A DNA stretch of 64,000 nt from Mycobacterium sp. 1164966.3. GTDB taxonomy: Bacteria > Actinomycetota > Actinomycetes > Mycobacteriales > Mycobacteriaceae. Location: assembly GCF_001665395.1 (NCBI RefSeq), contig NZ_LZSG01000008.1:24337-88336 (forward strand). The letters are read 5' to 3'. Shown here piece by piece: positions 26,041 to 33,931 of the stretch. A model generated the notes under the pieces. It saw only the letters and a list, made by a program, of their open reading frames with translations. It made no database searches and was not told the origin of the DNA. The translations under genes were made by a program, and so were the position numbers. How positions within the stretch are numbered: position 1 is the first letter of the stretch; each line of letters begins with the position of its first letter.

Positions 26041-29000
26041 ATGGCAATCCCGCGACTTTTCCTGGAATGGCCCGTCGTCCGTCAGCTGCGTTCGGGGGAT
26101 GTGCTCGGCCGCGGACCGGCGGTCACCTCCAAGCAGACTCGCGCCATCGCCCCGCGCACGTCGACGGCCGACCGGGTGGTGCAAAGCGTTTGCCCATACT
26201 GCGCGGTCGGCTGCGGGCAGCGGGTATATGTCAAGGACGACAAGGTCGTTCAGATCGAGGGCGACCCCGATTCGCCGATATCCCGCGGCCGGCTGTGCCC
26301 CAAAGGCTCGGCCAGCGAGCAGCTGGTCAACTCGCCGGGGCGGCAGATCAAGATGCTGTACCGCGCCCCTCGCTCTACTGAATGGCAATCGCTGGATCTC
26401 GACACCGCCATCGACATGGTGGCCGATCGCTTCGTCGAGGCCCGCCGCCATACCTGGCAGGACATCGACAAGAAGGGCCATCCGCTGCGGCGCACCATGA
26501 AGATCGCCGCCCTGGGCGGCGCGACGCTGGACAACGAAGAGAACTACGTCATCAAGAAACTCTTCACCGCCGCGGGTGCGATCCAGATCGAGAACCAAGC
26601 CCGTATTTGACACTCCGCCACGGTTCCCGGTCTGGGAACCTCCTTCGGGCGCGGCGGCGCCACCCAGTCACTGCAAGACATGGCCAACTCGGATTGCATC
26701 GTCATCCAGGGCTCCAACATGGCCGAGTGCCATCCGGTCGGCTTCCAGTGGGTCGAAGAGGCGCGAGCCAAGGGCGCCAAGGTGATTCACGTCGACCCGA
26801 GGTTCACCCGTACTTCGGCGGTGTGCGACAAGCACATTCCGATCCGGGCCGGTTCCGACGTGGTGCTGCTGGGCGCGCTGATCAACCACGTGCTCACCCA
26901 TGACCTGTGGTTCAAGGAATACGTGCTGGCCTACACCAACGCGGCGACGTTGATCAACGAAAACTACCGGGATGCCGAGGATCTGGGCGGCCTGTTCTCC
27001 GGCTTCGACCCCGAGACCGGCCAGTACGACCCGTCGACGTGGGCTTACGCGGAGCAGGACGCCGATCACGAGCACGGCGGCAGCGCCTCGGACCGTGCCG
27101 CGGGCGATATGCACGGCAGCGGTGGACCGCCGCTCCCGCATGCCCGTGTGCTGCGCGACGAGACGCTGCAGCATGCGCAGACGGTGTTCCAGATCCTCAA
27201 GCGGCACTACGCCCGCTACACGCCCGAGATGGTGCGCGACGTTTGCGGCATCAGCATCCGAGACTTCGACTATCTGGCCCGGACGATCGTCGAAAACTCC
27301 GGCCGCGACCGCACCACCTGTTTCGCCTACGCCGTGGGGTGGACACAACACACGCTGGGTGCCCAATTCATCCGCACCTCAACGATTTTGCAGCTGCTGC
27401 TGGGTAATGTCGGGCGACCGGGCAGCGGCATCATGGCGCTGCGCGGCCACGCCACCATCCAGGGCTCCACCGACATCCCGACGCTGTTCAACTTGCTACC
27501 CGGCTATTTGCCGATGCCCGTGGCCGGCGTCCACGACACCTTCGCCGAATACGTGGAGGCGGTCGGGCCGAAGAACCAGAAGGGGTTCTGGGCCAACGCC
27601 GACACCTACATCGTCAGCCTGCTCAAAGCCTGGTGGGGCGAGGCCGCGCGGGAAGACAACGACTGGGCCTACGACTATTTGCCACGGATCGACGGCCCGC
27701 ACGGGACGTATCAAACGGTCATGTCGATGCTGGAAGACGACGTCGACGGATACTTCCTGCTGGGCCAGAACCCGGCCGTCGGATCGGCGCACGGCCGCAT
27801 GCAGAGACTGGGCATGTCGCACCTGAAGTGGCTGGTGGTCCGTGACCTCAACCTCATCGAGTCGGCCACCTGGTGGAAGGACGGTCCGGAGATCGCGTCC
27901 GGCGAGCTGCGCACCGAGGACATCGAGACCGAGGTGTTCTTCTTCCCCGCGGCCACCCACGTCGAGAAATCTGGGTCCTTCACCCAGACGCAACGGTTGG
28001 TGCAGTGGCGGCACAAGGCGGTCGAGCCGCCCGGCGACTGCCAGAGTGAACTGCAGTTCTTCGTCGAGCTGGGCAAGCGAATCCGTGCGCGGCTGGCCGG
28101 TTCGGCTGACGAACGCGACCGCCCGCTGCTCGATTTGACGTGGGACTATCCGGTCGACGAGCACGGCGAGCCAGACCCCGAATCCGTGGTGGCAGAGATC
28201 AACGGCTACTACCTGACCGGGCCGAACGCCGGCCAGACCGTGCCCGGCTACACCGAATTGCGCGCCGACGGTTCGACGTCATGCGGCTGCTGGATCTACT
28301 CCGGGGTGTATGCCGACGGTGTCAACCAGGCCGCGCGCCGAGTGCCACACGGCGGTCCGAGTCCAAGTCAGTCGGAGTGGGGCTGGGCGTGGCCCGCCGA
28401 CCGTCGCATCCTCTTCAACCGCGCGTCGGCCGACCCCGACGGCAAGCCGTGGAGCGAGCGCAAGAAGTTGATCTGGTGGGACGAGCAGCAGGGCCGCTGG
28501 GTCGGTGACGATGTGCCCGACTTTCCGGTGGACCGCGACCCGCACGCCCGGCCGGACCCGGATGTCGGCGGACCGGACGCCCTGGCGGGCGATGACCCGT
28601 TCATCATGCAGGCCGACGGGAAAGGCTGGCTGTTCGCCCCCAAGGGCATGGTCGACGGCCCGCTGCCCACGCATTACGAACCGCAGGAGTCGCCGATCGC
28701 CAACCCGCTCTACCCGCAACAGCAGAACCCATCGCGAATCGTGTTCCCGCGCAAGGACAATCTGAGTGCACCGAGCGCCGATGAACCCGGAGCCGAGGTG
28801 TACCCATACGTATTCACCACCTACCGGCTCACCGAGCATCACACCGCGGGTGGGATGAGTCGATGGCTGCCCTACCTGTCCGAGTTGCAGCCCGAGATGT
28901 TCTGCGAAGTCTCTCCTGAGCTGGCCGCCGAGCGGGGCCTCGAACCCTATGGCTGGGCTACCATCATTTCGCCGCGGGCCGCCATCGAGGCCAAAGTGCT

Positions 29001-29307
29001 TGTCACCGAACGTGTTACGCCGCTGGTGATCGGCGGCCGCACGGTGCACCAGATCGGGTTGCCCTATCACTGGGGCGTCGGAGGCGACGCGGTGGTGAGC
29101 GGTGACGCTGCCAACGACCTGCTCGGTGTCACCCTGGACCCGAACGTGCAGATTCAGGAGTCCAAGGCCGGCTCGTGTGACATCCGGCCCGGTCGCCGCC
29201 CACAGGGCGAGGCGCTGCTGCGCCTGATCGAGGAGTATCAGTCGCGGGCGGGCGTGACCGTCGAGACGGGCAACGCGCGCGTCACCGAACCGGAACGGGA
29301 GGGCTGA
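26041..29307 (+). CDS. fdhA: Selenocysteine-containing formate dehydrogenase alpha subunit (in-frame TGA = Sec190)
   Basis: The frame from ATG 26041 runs to TGA 26608-26610 and continues in the same frame to 29307. Read through, it gives 1088 residues with Sec at position 190 (NQARI-Sec-HSATVPGLG), which aligns with the Sec context of E. coli FdnG (NQARV-Sec-HGPTV). An N-terminal [4Fe-4S] site is visible in CPYCAVGCGQRVYV and GRLCPKG. Later motifs include DPRFTRTSAV, TCFAYAVGWTQHTLGAQFIR, TSCGCWIYSGV and the C-terminal molybdopterin-binding domain (GGMSRWLPYLSELQPEMFCEVSPEL, GLPYHWG). It should bind a molybdenum or tungsten bis-pterin cofactor with Sec as ligand and oxidise formate to CO2. 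The N-terminus lacks a twin-arginine signal, so the active site probably faces the cytoplasm. TAGGCT at 26029-26034 and the lack of a ribosome site suggest a leaderless message. It overlaps fdhB by one base. Confidence 0.96.
26608..26640 (+). promoter_or_regulatory. Selenocysteine UGA codon and bacterial SECIS hairpin
   Basis: Eleven bases after TGA (26608-26610) stands GGTTCCCGGTCTGGGAACC (26622-26640): a perfect 7-bp stem capped by GGTCT. Spacing and the GGTCT loop match what I recall of the E. coli fdhF and fdnG SECIS elements, where GGUCU is contacted by the SelB C-terminal domain. Confidence 0.93.
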
Positions 29308-30296
29308 TGGGGCAGCTGGCTGGACCGACCGATCCCACCACCGACGCGCGGTGGCCAGATCCCAAGCCGCGCAAGGGTTTCTTCACTGACACGTCGATTT
29401 GTATCGGCTGTAAGGCGTGCGAAGTGGCCTGCAAGGAGTGGAACCGCAATCCGCTCGACGGCGAGCTGGAGTTGCTGGGCTCGTCCTACGACAACACCGG
29501 GCACTTGGGTGCCAGCACGTGGCGGCACGTCGCGTTCATCGAGCAGGGCCGCGACCGCATCGAGCAGGCGCGGGAATCCGGTCGCGCGCTGGTGAACCTG
29601 GGTATTCCGAAGCTGCCTGGCCCGCCGGATGCGGTAGACACCAAGCCGCCCGACACTCCGGAGTTCCGCTGGCTGATGGCCTCGGACGTCTGCAAGCACT
29701 GCACGCACGCCGGCTGCCTGGATGTCTGCCCGACGGGCGCGCTGTTCCGCACCGAGTTCGGCACCGTCGTCGTGCAAGACGACGTGTGCAATGGGTGCGG
29801 CACCTGCGTGGCCGGTTGCCCGTTCGGCGTGGTCGAACGCCGCAGCGACGGGACCTACACGACGCCGGCCCAGCGGTCGGATCGGCCGGCCGAAAAGTTC
29901 GTCACCGGCGTCGCGCAGAAATGCACGCTCTGTTACGACCGGCTCGTTGAAGACCAGACACCGGCCTGCGCAAAGACGTGCCCCACGACGTCGATCAAGT
30001 TCGGCAACCACGACGAACTGGTGGCGCAGGCGCGCGAACGGGTCGCCGAATTGCATGCGCGGGGGCTCACCGAGGCCCGCCTGTACGGCGCCAACGAGCA
30101 CGACGGCGTCGGCGGCACCGGGTCGGTCTTTCTGCTGCTGGACGAGCCGGAGGTCTACGGCCTGCCACCCGACCCTCGGGTACCTACCGCCGACCTGATG
30201 CAGATGTTCAAACGGGCCGGCATGGCCGGGGCGGGCATGATCGCGGCGGCGGCGCTGGCTTTTTTGTCTTCGGTCAATAAGGCGAAGCGCCGGTGA
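29307..30296 (+). CDS. fdhB: Formate dehydrogenase beta (iron-sulfur) subunit
   Basis: A 329-residue ferredoxin-like electron-transfer subunit of the FdnH/FdxH type. Four cysteine clusters for four [4Fe-4S] centres are visible: CIGCKACEVACKEW, CKHCTHAGCLDVCPTGA, CNGCGTCVAGCPFGVVE, and CTLCYDRLVEDQTPACAKTCP. A single C-terminal membrane helix (AGMAGAGMIAAAALAFLSSV) followed by KAKRR anchors it. It passes electrons from the Sec-containing subunit to the membrane subunit. Its ATG overlaps the fdhA stop codon (TGATG) and its stop overlaps the next GTG (GTGA), so the three subunits are translationally coupled. Confidence 0.93.
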   Translation: MGQLAGPTDPTTDARWPDPKPRKGFFTDTSICIGCKACEVACKEWNRNPLDGELELLGSSYDNTGHLGASTWRHVAFIEQGRDRIEQARESGRALVNLGIPKLPGPPDAVDTKPPDTPEFRWLMASDVCKHCTHAGCLDVCPTGALFRTEFGTVVVQDDVCNGCGTCVAGCPFGVVERRSDGTYTTPAQRSDRPAEKFVTGVAQKCTLCYDRLVEDQTPACAKTCPTTSIKFGNHDELVAQARERVAELHARGLTEARLYGANEHDGVGGTGSVFLLLDEPEVYGLPPDPRVPTADLMQMFKRAGMAGAGMIAAAALAFLSSVNKAKRR

Positions 30297-31354
30297 GCAC
30301 CTCGGAGTTCGACAGCTTACGACCGCCGCAAGCCGGCGGCGGTCGTCGTAAGCGGGGGAAGCGACGCCGCGACGAGACCCTGATGGTGCCCGAGGCGGAA
30401 TTCACCAGCTATTACGGACGTCCGGTGGTCAAGCCGGCACCTTGGGGACACGAGGTCGGGGCCTACCTGTTCCTCGGCGGCGTGGCCGGCGGGTCGGGTC
30501 TGCTCGCGGCCGGTGCCCAGCTCACCGGGCGTCCGGCACTGCGCCGCAACGCGCGGCTCTCGGCGCTGGTGGCGGTGATACTCAGCGCGGCCGCCCTGGT
30601 CAAGGATCTGGGCCGGCCTGAGCGATTCGTCAACATGATGCGGACCGTCAAGCTCACGTCGCCGATGAGCCTCGGCTCGTGGATTCTGAGCGCCTTCAGC
30701 GCGGGTATCGGCATTGCCGCGGCGGCTGAGGTAGATCGTCTGACGGGCGAGCGAATTCCATTGGGGCCCTTACGTCCTGTACTGCGGACGGTCGAAGGGC
30801 CCGCCGGTTTGGAGGCGGGCCTGTTCGCGGCACCGCTGGCGGTCTACACCGCGGTGCTGCTCGGCGACACCGCGACCCCGACGTGGAACGCCGCCCACGA
30901 GGACCTGCCGTTTGTCTTCGTCAGCTCGGCCAGCCTGGCCGCCTCAGGCCTGGCGATGATCACCACGCCCGTCGCCGAGACGGCTCCGGCGCGGCGCCTC
31001 GCCGTCCTCGGCGTGGTGGGCGACCTCGTCGCGACCAAGGTCCTGGAACGCCGGATGGACCCGGTGGCCGCAGAGCCGCTGCATCACGGTGGCCCGGGCC
31101 GGATGCTGAAGTGGAGCGAGCGGCTCGTCATCGCGGGCGGATTGGGGACGCTGCTCGGCGGCCGGCATCGTGCCGTCGCGGTGGCGTCCGGCCTGGCGCT
31201 GATGGCGGCGTCGGTACTTACCCGGTTCGGCGTGTTCGAGGCGGGGCTGGAGTCCGCCCGCGATCCGCGTTACACGATCGAGCCGCAGAAACGCCGGCTG
31301 GCCGCGCGCCGGGCGGCGGGCATCACCGACGACTCGATCACGACCGCGGGCTGA
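30293..31354 (+). CDS. nrfD: NrfD/PsrC-type membrane subunit of formate dehydrogenase
   Basis: A 353-residue polytopic membrane protein of the NrfD/PsrC family, with several hydrophobic segments (VGAYLFLGGVAGGSGLLAAG, LSALVAVILSAAALV, MSLGSWILSAFSAGIGIAAAA, LFAAPLAVYTAVLLGDTATP). The conserved GRPERF and SPMSLGSW loops are typical. These proteins pass electrons to quinone without heme, unlike the cytochrome b subunit FdnI of E. coli. The N-terminus is strongly basic (RRKRGKRRRDE), consistent with a cytoplasmic N-terminus. It completes a formate:quinone oxidoreductase with the two genes before it. Confidence 0.9.
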   Translation: MSTSEFDSLRPPQAGGGRRKRGKRRRDETLMVPEAEFTSYYGRPVVKPAPWGHEVGAYLFLGGVAGGSGLLAAGAQLTGRPALRRNARLSALVAVILSAAALVKDLGRPERFVNMMRTVKLTSPMSLGSWILSAFSAGIGIAAAAEVDRLTGERIPLGPLRPVLRTVEGPAGLEAGLFAAPLAVYTAVLLGDTATPTWNAAHEDLPFVFVSSASLAASGLAMITTPVAETAPARRLAVLGVVGDLVATKVLERRMDPVAAEPLHHGGPGRMLKWSERLVIAGGLGTLLGGRHRAVAVASGLALMAASVLTRFGVFEAGLESARDPRYTIEPQKRRLAARRAAGITDDSITTAG

Positions 31355-31360
31355 GCCGTC

Positions 31361-31416
31361 GAGCGTGGGGTTTATGCACGCTGAATCGGCCCTGGCCGTG
31401 CGTTAAGCCCACACTC
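31361..31416. terminator. Bidirectional hairpin between fdh operon and selD
   Basis: Arms 31365-31380 (GTGGGGTTTATGCACG) and 31397-31412 (CGTGCGTTAAGCCCAC) pair at 13 of 16 positions, and three further pairs lie outside (GAG with CTC) after one mismatch. It is positioned between convergent stop codons 72 bp apart and probably terminates both transcripts. Confidence 0.6.
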
Positions 31417-31426
31417 GGCGCGGGCT

Positions 31427-32398
31427 TCAGCGCACTTGGATGCCCTCACCGGCCACGGTGTGGCCGATGACCGGATAGCCGGGTAGCTCGCCGACTACCA
31501 GCAGGCCGCCCGAGGTCTGCGCGTCGGCCAGCAGTAGCAGGTCGTCCTCGGCGACATTGTGCCGTAGCTGCGGGCGTACCCAGTCGAGATTGCGGCGGGT
31601 GCCGCCGGAGACGAACCCGTCGCGCAGCGCCTCGCGCGCGGCATCGATCACCGGCACGGCCGCGCGTTCGACGACCGCGCCCACCTTCGAGGCCCGGCAC
31701 ATTTTGTGCAGGTGTCCGAGCAGGCCGAACCCCGTCACGTCGGTGGCGGCGCGCACGCCGGCTGCCAGCGCAGCGGTGGCGGCGTCGCGATTAAGTTGGG
31801 TCATGGTCGCGATCGCCTCTTTGAAGACCTCGCCGGTCTGCTTGTGCCGGTTGTTCAGGAGTCCGACACCGAGCGGCTTGGTGAGGGTGAGCGGCAGACC
31901 CGGTTCGGCGGCATCGTTGCGCAGCAGCCGGTCGGGATCGGCGACTCCGGTTACGGCCATGCCGTACTTGGGTTCCGGGTCGTCGATGGAGTGGCCGCCG
32001 ATCACCGGACAGCCGGCCTCCGACGCCACCGCCAGGCCGCCCCGCAGCACCTCCGTCATAAGCTCCAATGGCAGCAGGTCGCGCGGCCACCCGACAAGGT
32101 TGATGGCCACCACCGGACGCCCACCCATCGCGTACACGTCGGAGAGCGCGTTTGCCGCCGCGATGCGGCCCCAGTCGTAGGCGTCGTCGACGACCGGCGT
32201 GAAGAAGTCCGCCGTTGACAGCACCGCCAGGTCGCCGACCAGCACCGCGGCCGCGTCATCGCCGTCGTCGAGCCCGACGAGGACGTTCTCGCTCGGCTGC
32301 CCGACCAGGCCGCGCACCGCCTCCTCGAGTTCGCCGGGCGGAATCTTGCACGCGCAGCCGCCGCCGTGCGCATACCCGGTGAGCCGCGTCTGGGACAT
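31427..32398 (-). CDS. selD: Selenophosphate synthetase SelD (Cys form)
   Basis: A 323-residue ATP-dependent selenide, water dikinase that makes selenophosphate, the selenium donor for SelA. The glycine-rich catalytic loop near residues 8-20 reads HGGGCACKIPP. The position that is Sec or Cys in the family is Cys here, so SelD itself does not need selenocysteine. Other landmarks are VLVGLDDGDDAAAV, STADFFTPVVDDAYDWGRIAAANALSDVYAMGG and GHSIDDPEPKYGMAVTG. The ATG at 32398 is the family-typical start; the frame is open a further 72 bases upstream. It is divergent from selC-selA-selB and convergent with the fdh operon. Confidence 0.96.
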   Translation of the reverse strand: MSQTRLTGYAHGGGCACKIPPGELEEAVRGLVGQPSENVLVGLDDGDDAAAVLVGDLAVLSTADFFTPVVDDAYDWGRIAAANALSDVYAMGGRPVVAINLVGWPRDLLPLELMTEVLRGGLAVASEAGCPVIGGHSIDDPEPKYGMAVTGVADPDRLLRNDAAEPGLPLTLTKPLGVGLLNNRHKQTGEVFKEAIATMTQLNRDAATAALAAGVRAATDVTGFGLLGHLHKMCRASKVGAVVERAAVPVIDAAREALRDGFVSGGTRRNLDWVRPQLRHNVAEDDLLLLADAQTSGGLLVVGELPGYPVIGHTVAGEGIQVR

Positions 32399-32501
32399 GG
32401 GCCGAGCGTACGTGCCCGCGAAAGTGCAACTACCGACGGCGCTACTCGGGAAACGAGTCGCCAATCGCACTTCCGCGGTGCTGGAAGTTAGGTTTACCGG
32501 T

Positions 32502-32594
32502 GGAGGCGTTTGGGTTCCTGGTGGGCCCCCCGGTCTTCAAAACCGGTGAGATCGAGCAGCTCGGTCTGGCGGGTTCGATTCCCGTCCGTCTCCG
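32502..32594 (+). tRNA. selC: tRNA-Sec (selC), anticodon TCA
   Basis: The 93-base sequence folds as a selenocysteine tRNA. The acceptor GGAGGCG pairs with CGTCTCC at the 3' end (one G-T pair). The anticodon stem is CCGGT/ACCGG with loop CTTCAAA and anticodon TCA at 32537-32539. A long variable arm follows (AGATCGAG with CTCGGTCT), and the T arm contains GGGTTCGATTCCC. The discriminator is G; CCA is not encoded (CGA follows). A TAGGTT box at 32489-32494, 7 bases before the mature 5' end, is a plausible -10. selA begins 30 bp downstream, so the tRNA and selAB probably share a transcript. Confidence 0.95.
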
Positions 32595-32623
32595 CGACTC
32601 CGCCTAGGGCGACGAGGAGGAAA

Positions 32624-33931
32624 GTGACGCAGGTGGACCCGCGCCGCCTGATTCCGCGTACGGATCAGTTGCTCGCGCTGCCAGCGGTGCAGCGGGCACG
32701 GGTGCGGCTGGGCGAACACGTCGTCAGAGCCGTGGTGCGCGAAGTTCAAGCCCAGGCCCGTCGCGGCGACCTGGCGCCCGACCGGGTGCAGGACGGGGTG
32801 CTGGCGTCCCTGGCCGCGCGCACGACCACGTCGCTGCGGCCGGTTCTCAACGCCACCGGCGTCGTCGTGCACACCAACTTGGGCCGTGCGCCGCTGGCCG
32901 CGGGCGCTGTCGAAGCGCTGGTCGAGGCGAGCGGCTACGTCGACGTCGAACTCGACTTAGCCACCGGCACCCGCTCTCAGCGCGGCGTCGCTGCGCGCGA
33001 GGCGCTGCTCATCGCCTGCCCGGCGGCCGAGGACGCGCTCGTGGTGAACAACGGCGCTGCCGCGCTGGTGCTGGCGACCACTGCCCTATCGGCCGGGAAG
33101 GAGGTGGTGGTGAGCCGCGGCGAGCTGATCGAGATCGGCGCCGGATTCCGGCTGCCCGACCTGATCGCCTCCACCGGTGCCCGGCTGCGTGAAGTGGGAA
33201 CCACCAACCGCACGCATCTCAAGGACTACGCCGAGGCGATCGGCCCGCAGACCGGGTGCGTGCTCAAGGTGCACCAGAGCAACTTCCGGGTGGAAGGATT
33301 CACGGCAACCGTCACGCTGCCCGAGTTACGGCTGTTGACCGCCGAGCGGGACGTGCCGTTGGTCGCCGACCTCGGCAGCGGACTGCTGGCGCCCGACCCA
33401 TTGCTGCCCGACGAGCCCGACGCCGCCACCGCGCTGTCCGAAGGTGCCGACGTCGTCACCGCCAGCGGCGACAAACTGCTCGGCGGGCCGCAGGCCGGCG
33501 TGGTGCTCGGCCGCGCGGACGTGGTGGCCCGGATGGCACGCCATCCCCTGGCGCGTGCCGTGCGCGCCGACAAACTCACCCTCGCCGCCCTGGAGGCGAC
33601 CGTCCGCTCAGGGATATCGCCAGTAACGCGGTATCTGCACGCCGACTCCGAACGGCTGCGCGTCCGGGCCGAGCGGCTGGCCGCGGCGGTCGGCGCGTCC
33701 GTCGTCGCACACGACGGGCGAGTCGGCGGCGGGGGAGCGCCCGGCGTTCCGTTGCCTGGGTGGGCGGTACGGCTTCCGGAGTCCGCCGCCGCCCTGCTAC
33801 GCGCGGGCGATCCCGCCGTGCTGCCGCGCGTGCACGACGGTGCCTGCCTGCTGGACCTGCGGTGTATACCCGAGTCCGACGATGATCGCCTGCTGGCCGC
33901 GGTGCGCAAAGCGTTGGGTGCAGATCCCTGA
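32624..33931 (+). CDS. selA: L-seryl-tRNA(Sec) selenium transferase SelA
   Basis: A 435-residue PLP enzyme that converts Ser-tRNA(Sec) to Sec-tRNA(Sec) using selenophosphate. Visible family segments are RPVLNATGVVVHTNLGRAPL, VVNNGAAALVLATTAL, EVVVSRGELIEIGAGFRLPDLI, VGTTNRTHLKDY, VADLGSGLL, and SGDKLLGGPQAGVVLG, where the Lys carries PLP. I chose GTG 32624, directly behind GAGGAGGAAA; a GTG at 32633 is an alternative with longer spacing. Its stop codon overlaps the proposed selB start by four bases. Confidence 0.95.
   Translation: MTQVDPRRLIPRTDQLLALPAVQRARVRLGEHVVRAVVREVQAQARRGDLAPDRVQDGVLASLAARTTTSLRPVLNATGVVVHTNLGRAPLAAGAVEALVEASGYVDVELDLATGTRSQRGVAAREALLIACPAAEDALVVNNGAAALVLATTALSAGKEVVVSRGELIEIGAGFRLPDLIASTGARLREVGTTNRTHLKDYAEAIGPQTGCVLKVHQSNFRVEGFTATVTLPELRLLTAERDVPLVADLGSGLLAPDPLLPDEPDAATALSEGADVVTASGDKLLGGPQAGVVLGRADVVARMARHPLARAVRADKLTLAALEATVRSGISPVTRYLHADSERLRVRAERLAAAVGASVVAHDGRVGGGGAPGVPLPGWAVRLPESAAALLRAGDPAVLPRVHDGACLLDLRCIPESDDDRLLAAVRKALGADP

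Noticed and set aside
26680..29307. Separate 875-residue protein starting at ATG 26680
   Set aside because: It would lack the iron-sulfur and Sec-containing N-terminal part; frame continuity, Sec context and SECIS show one gene.
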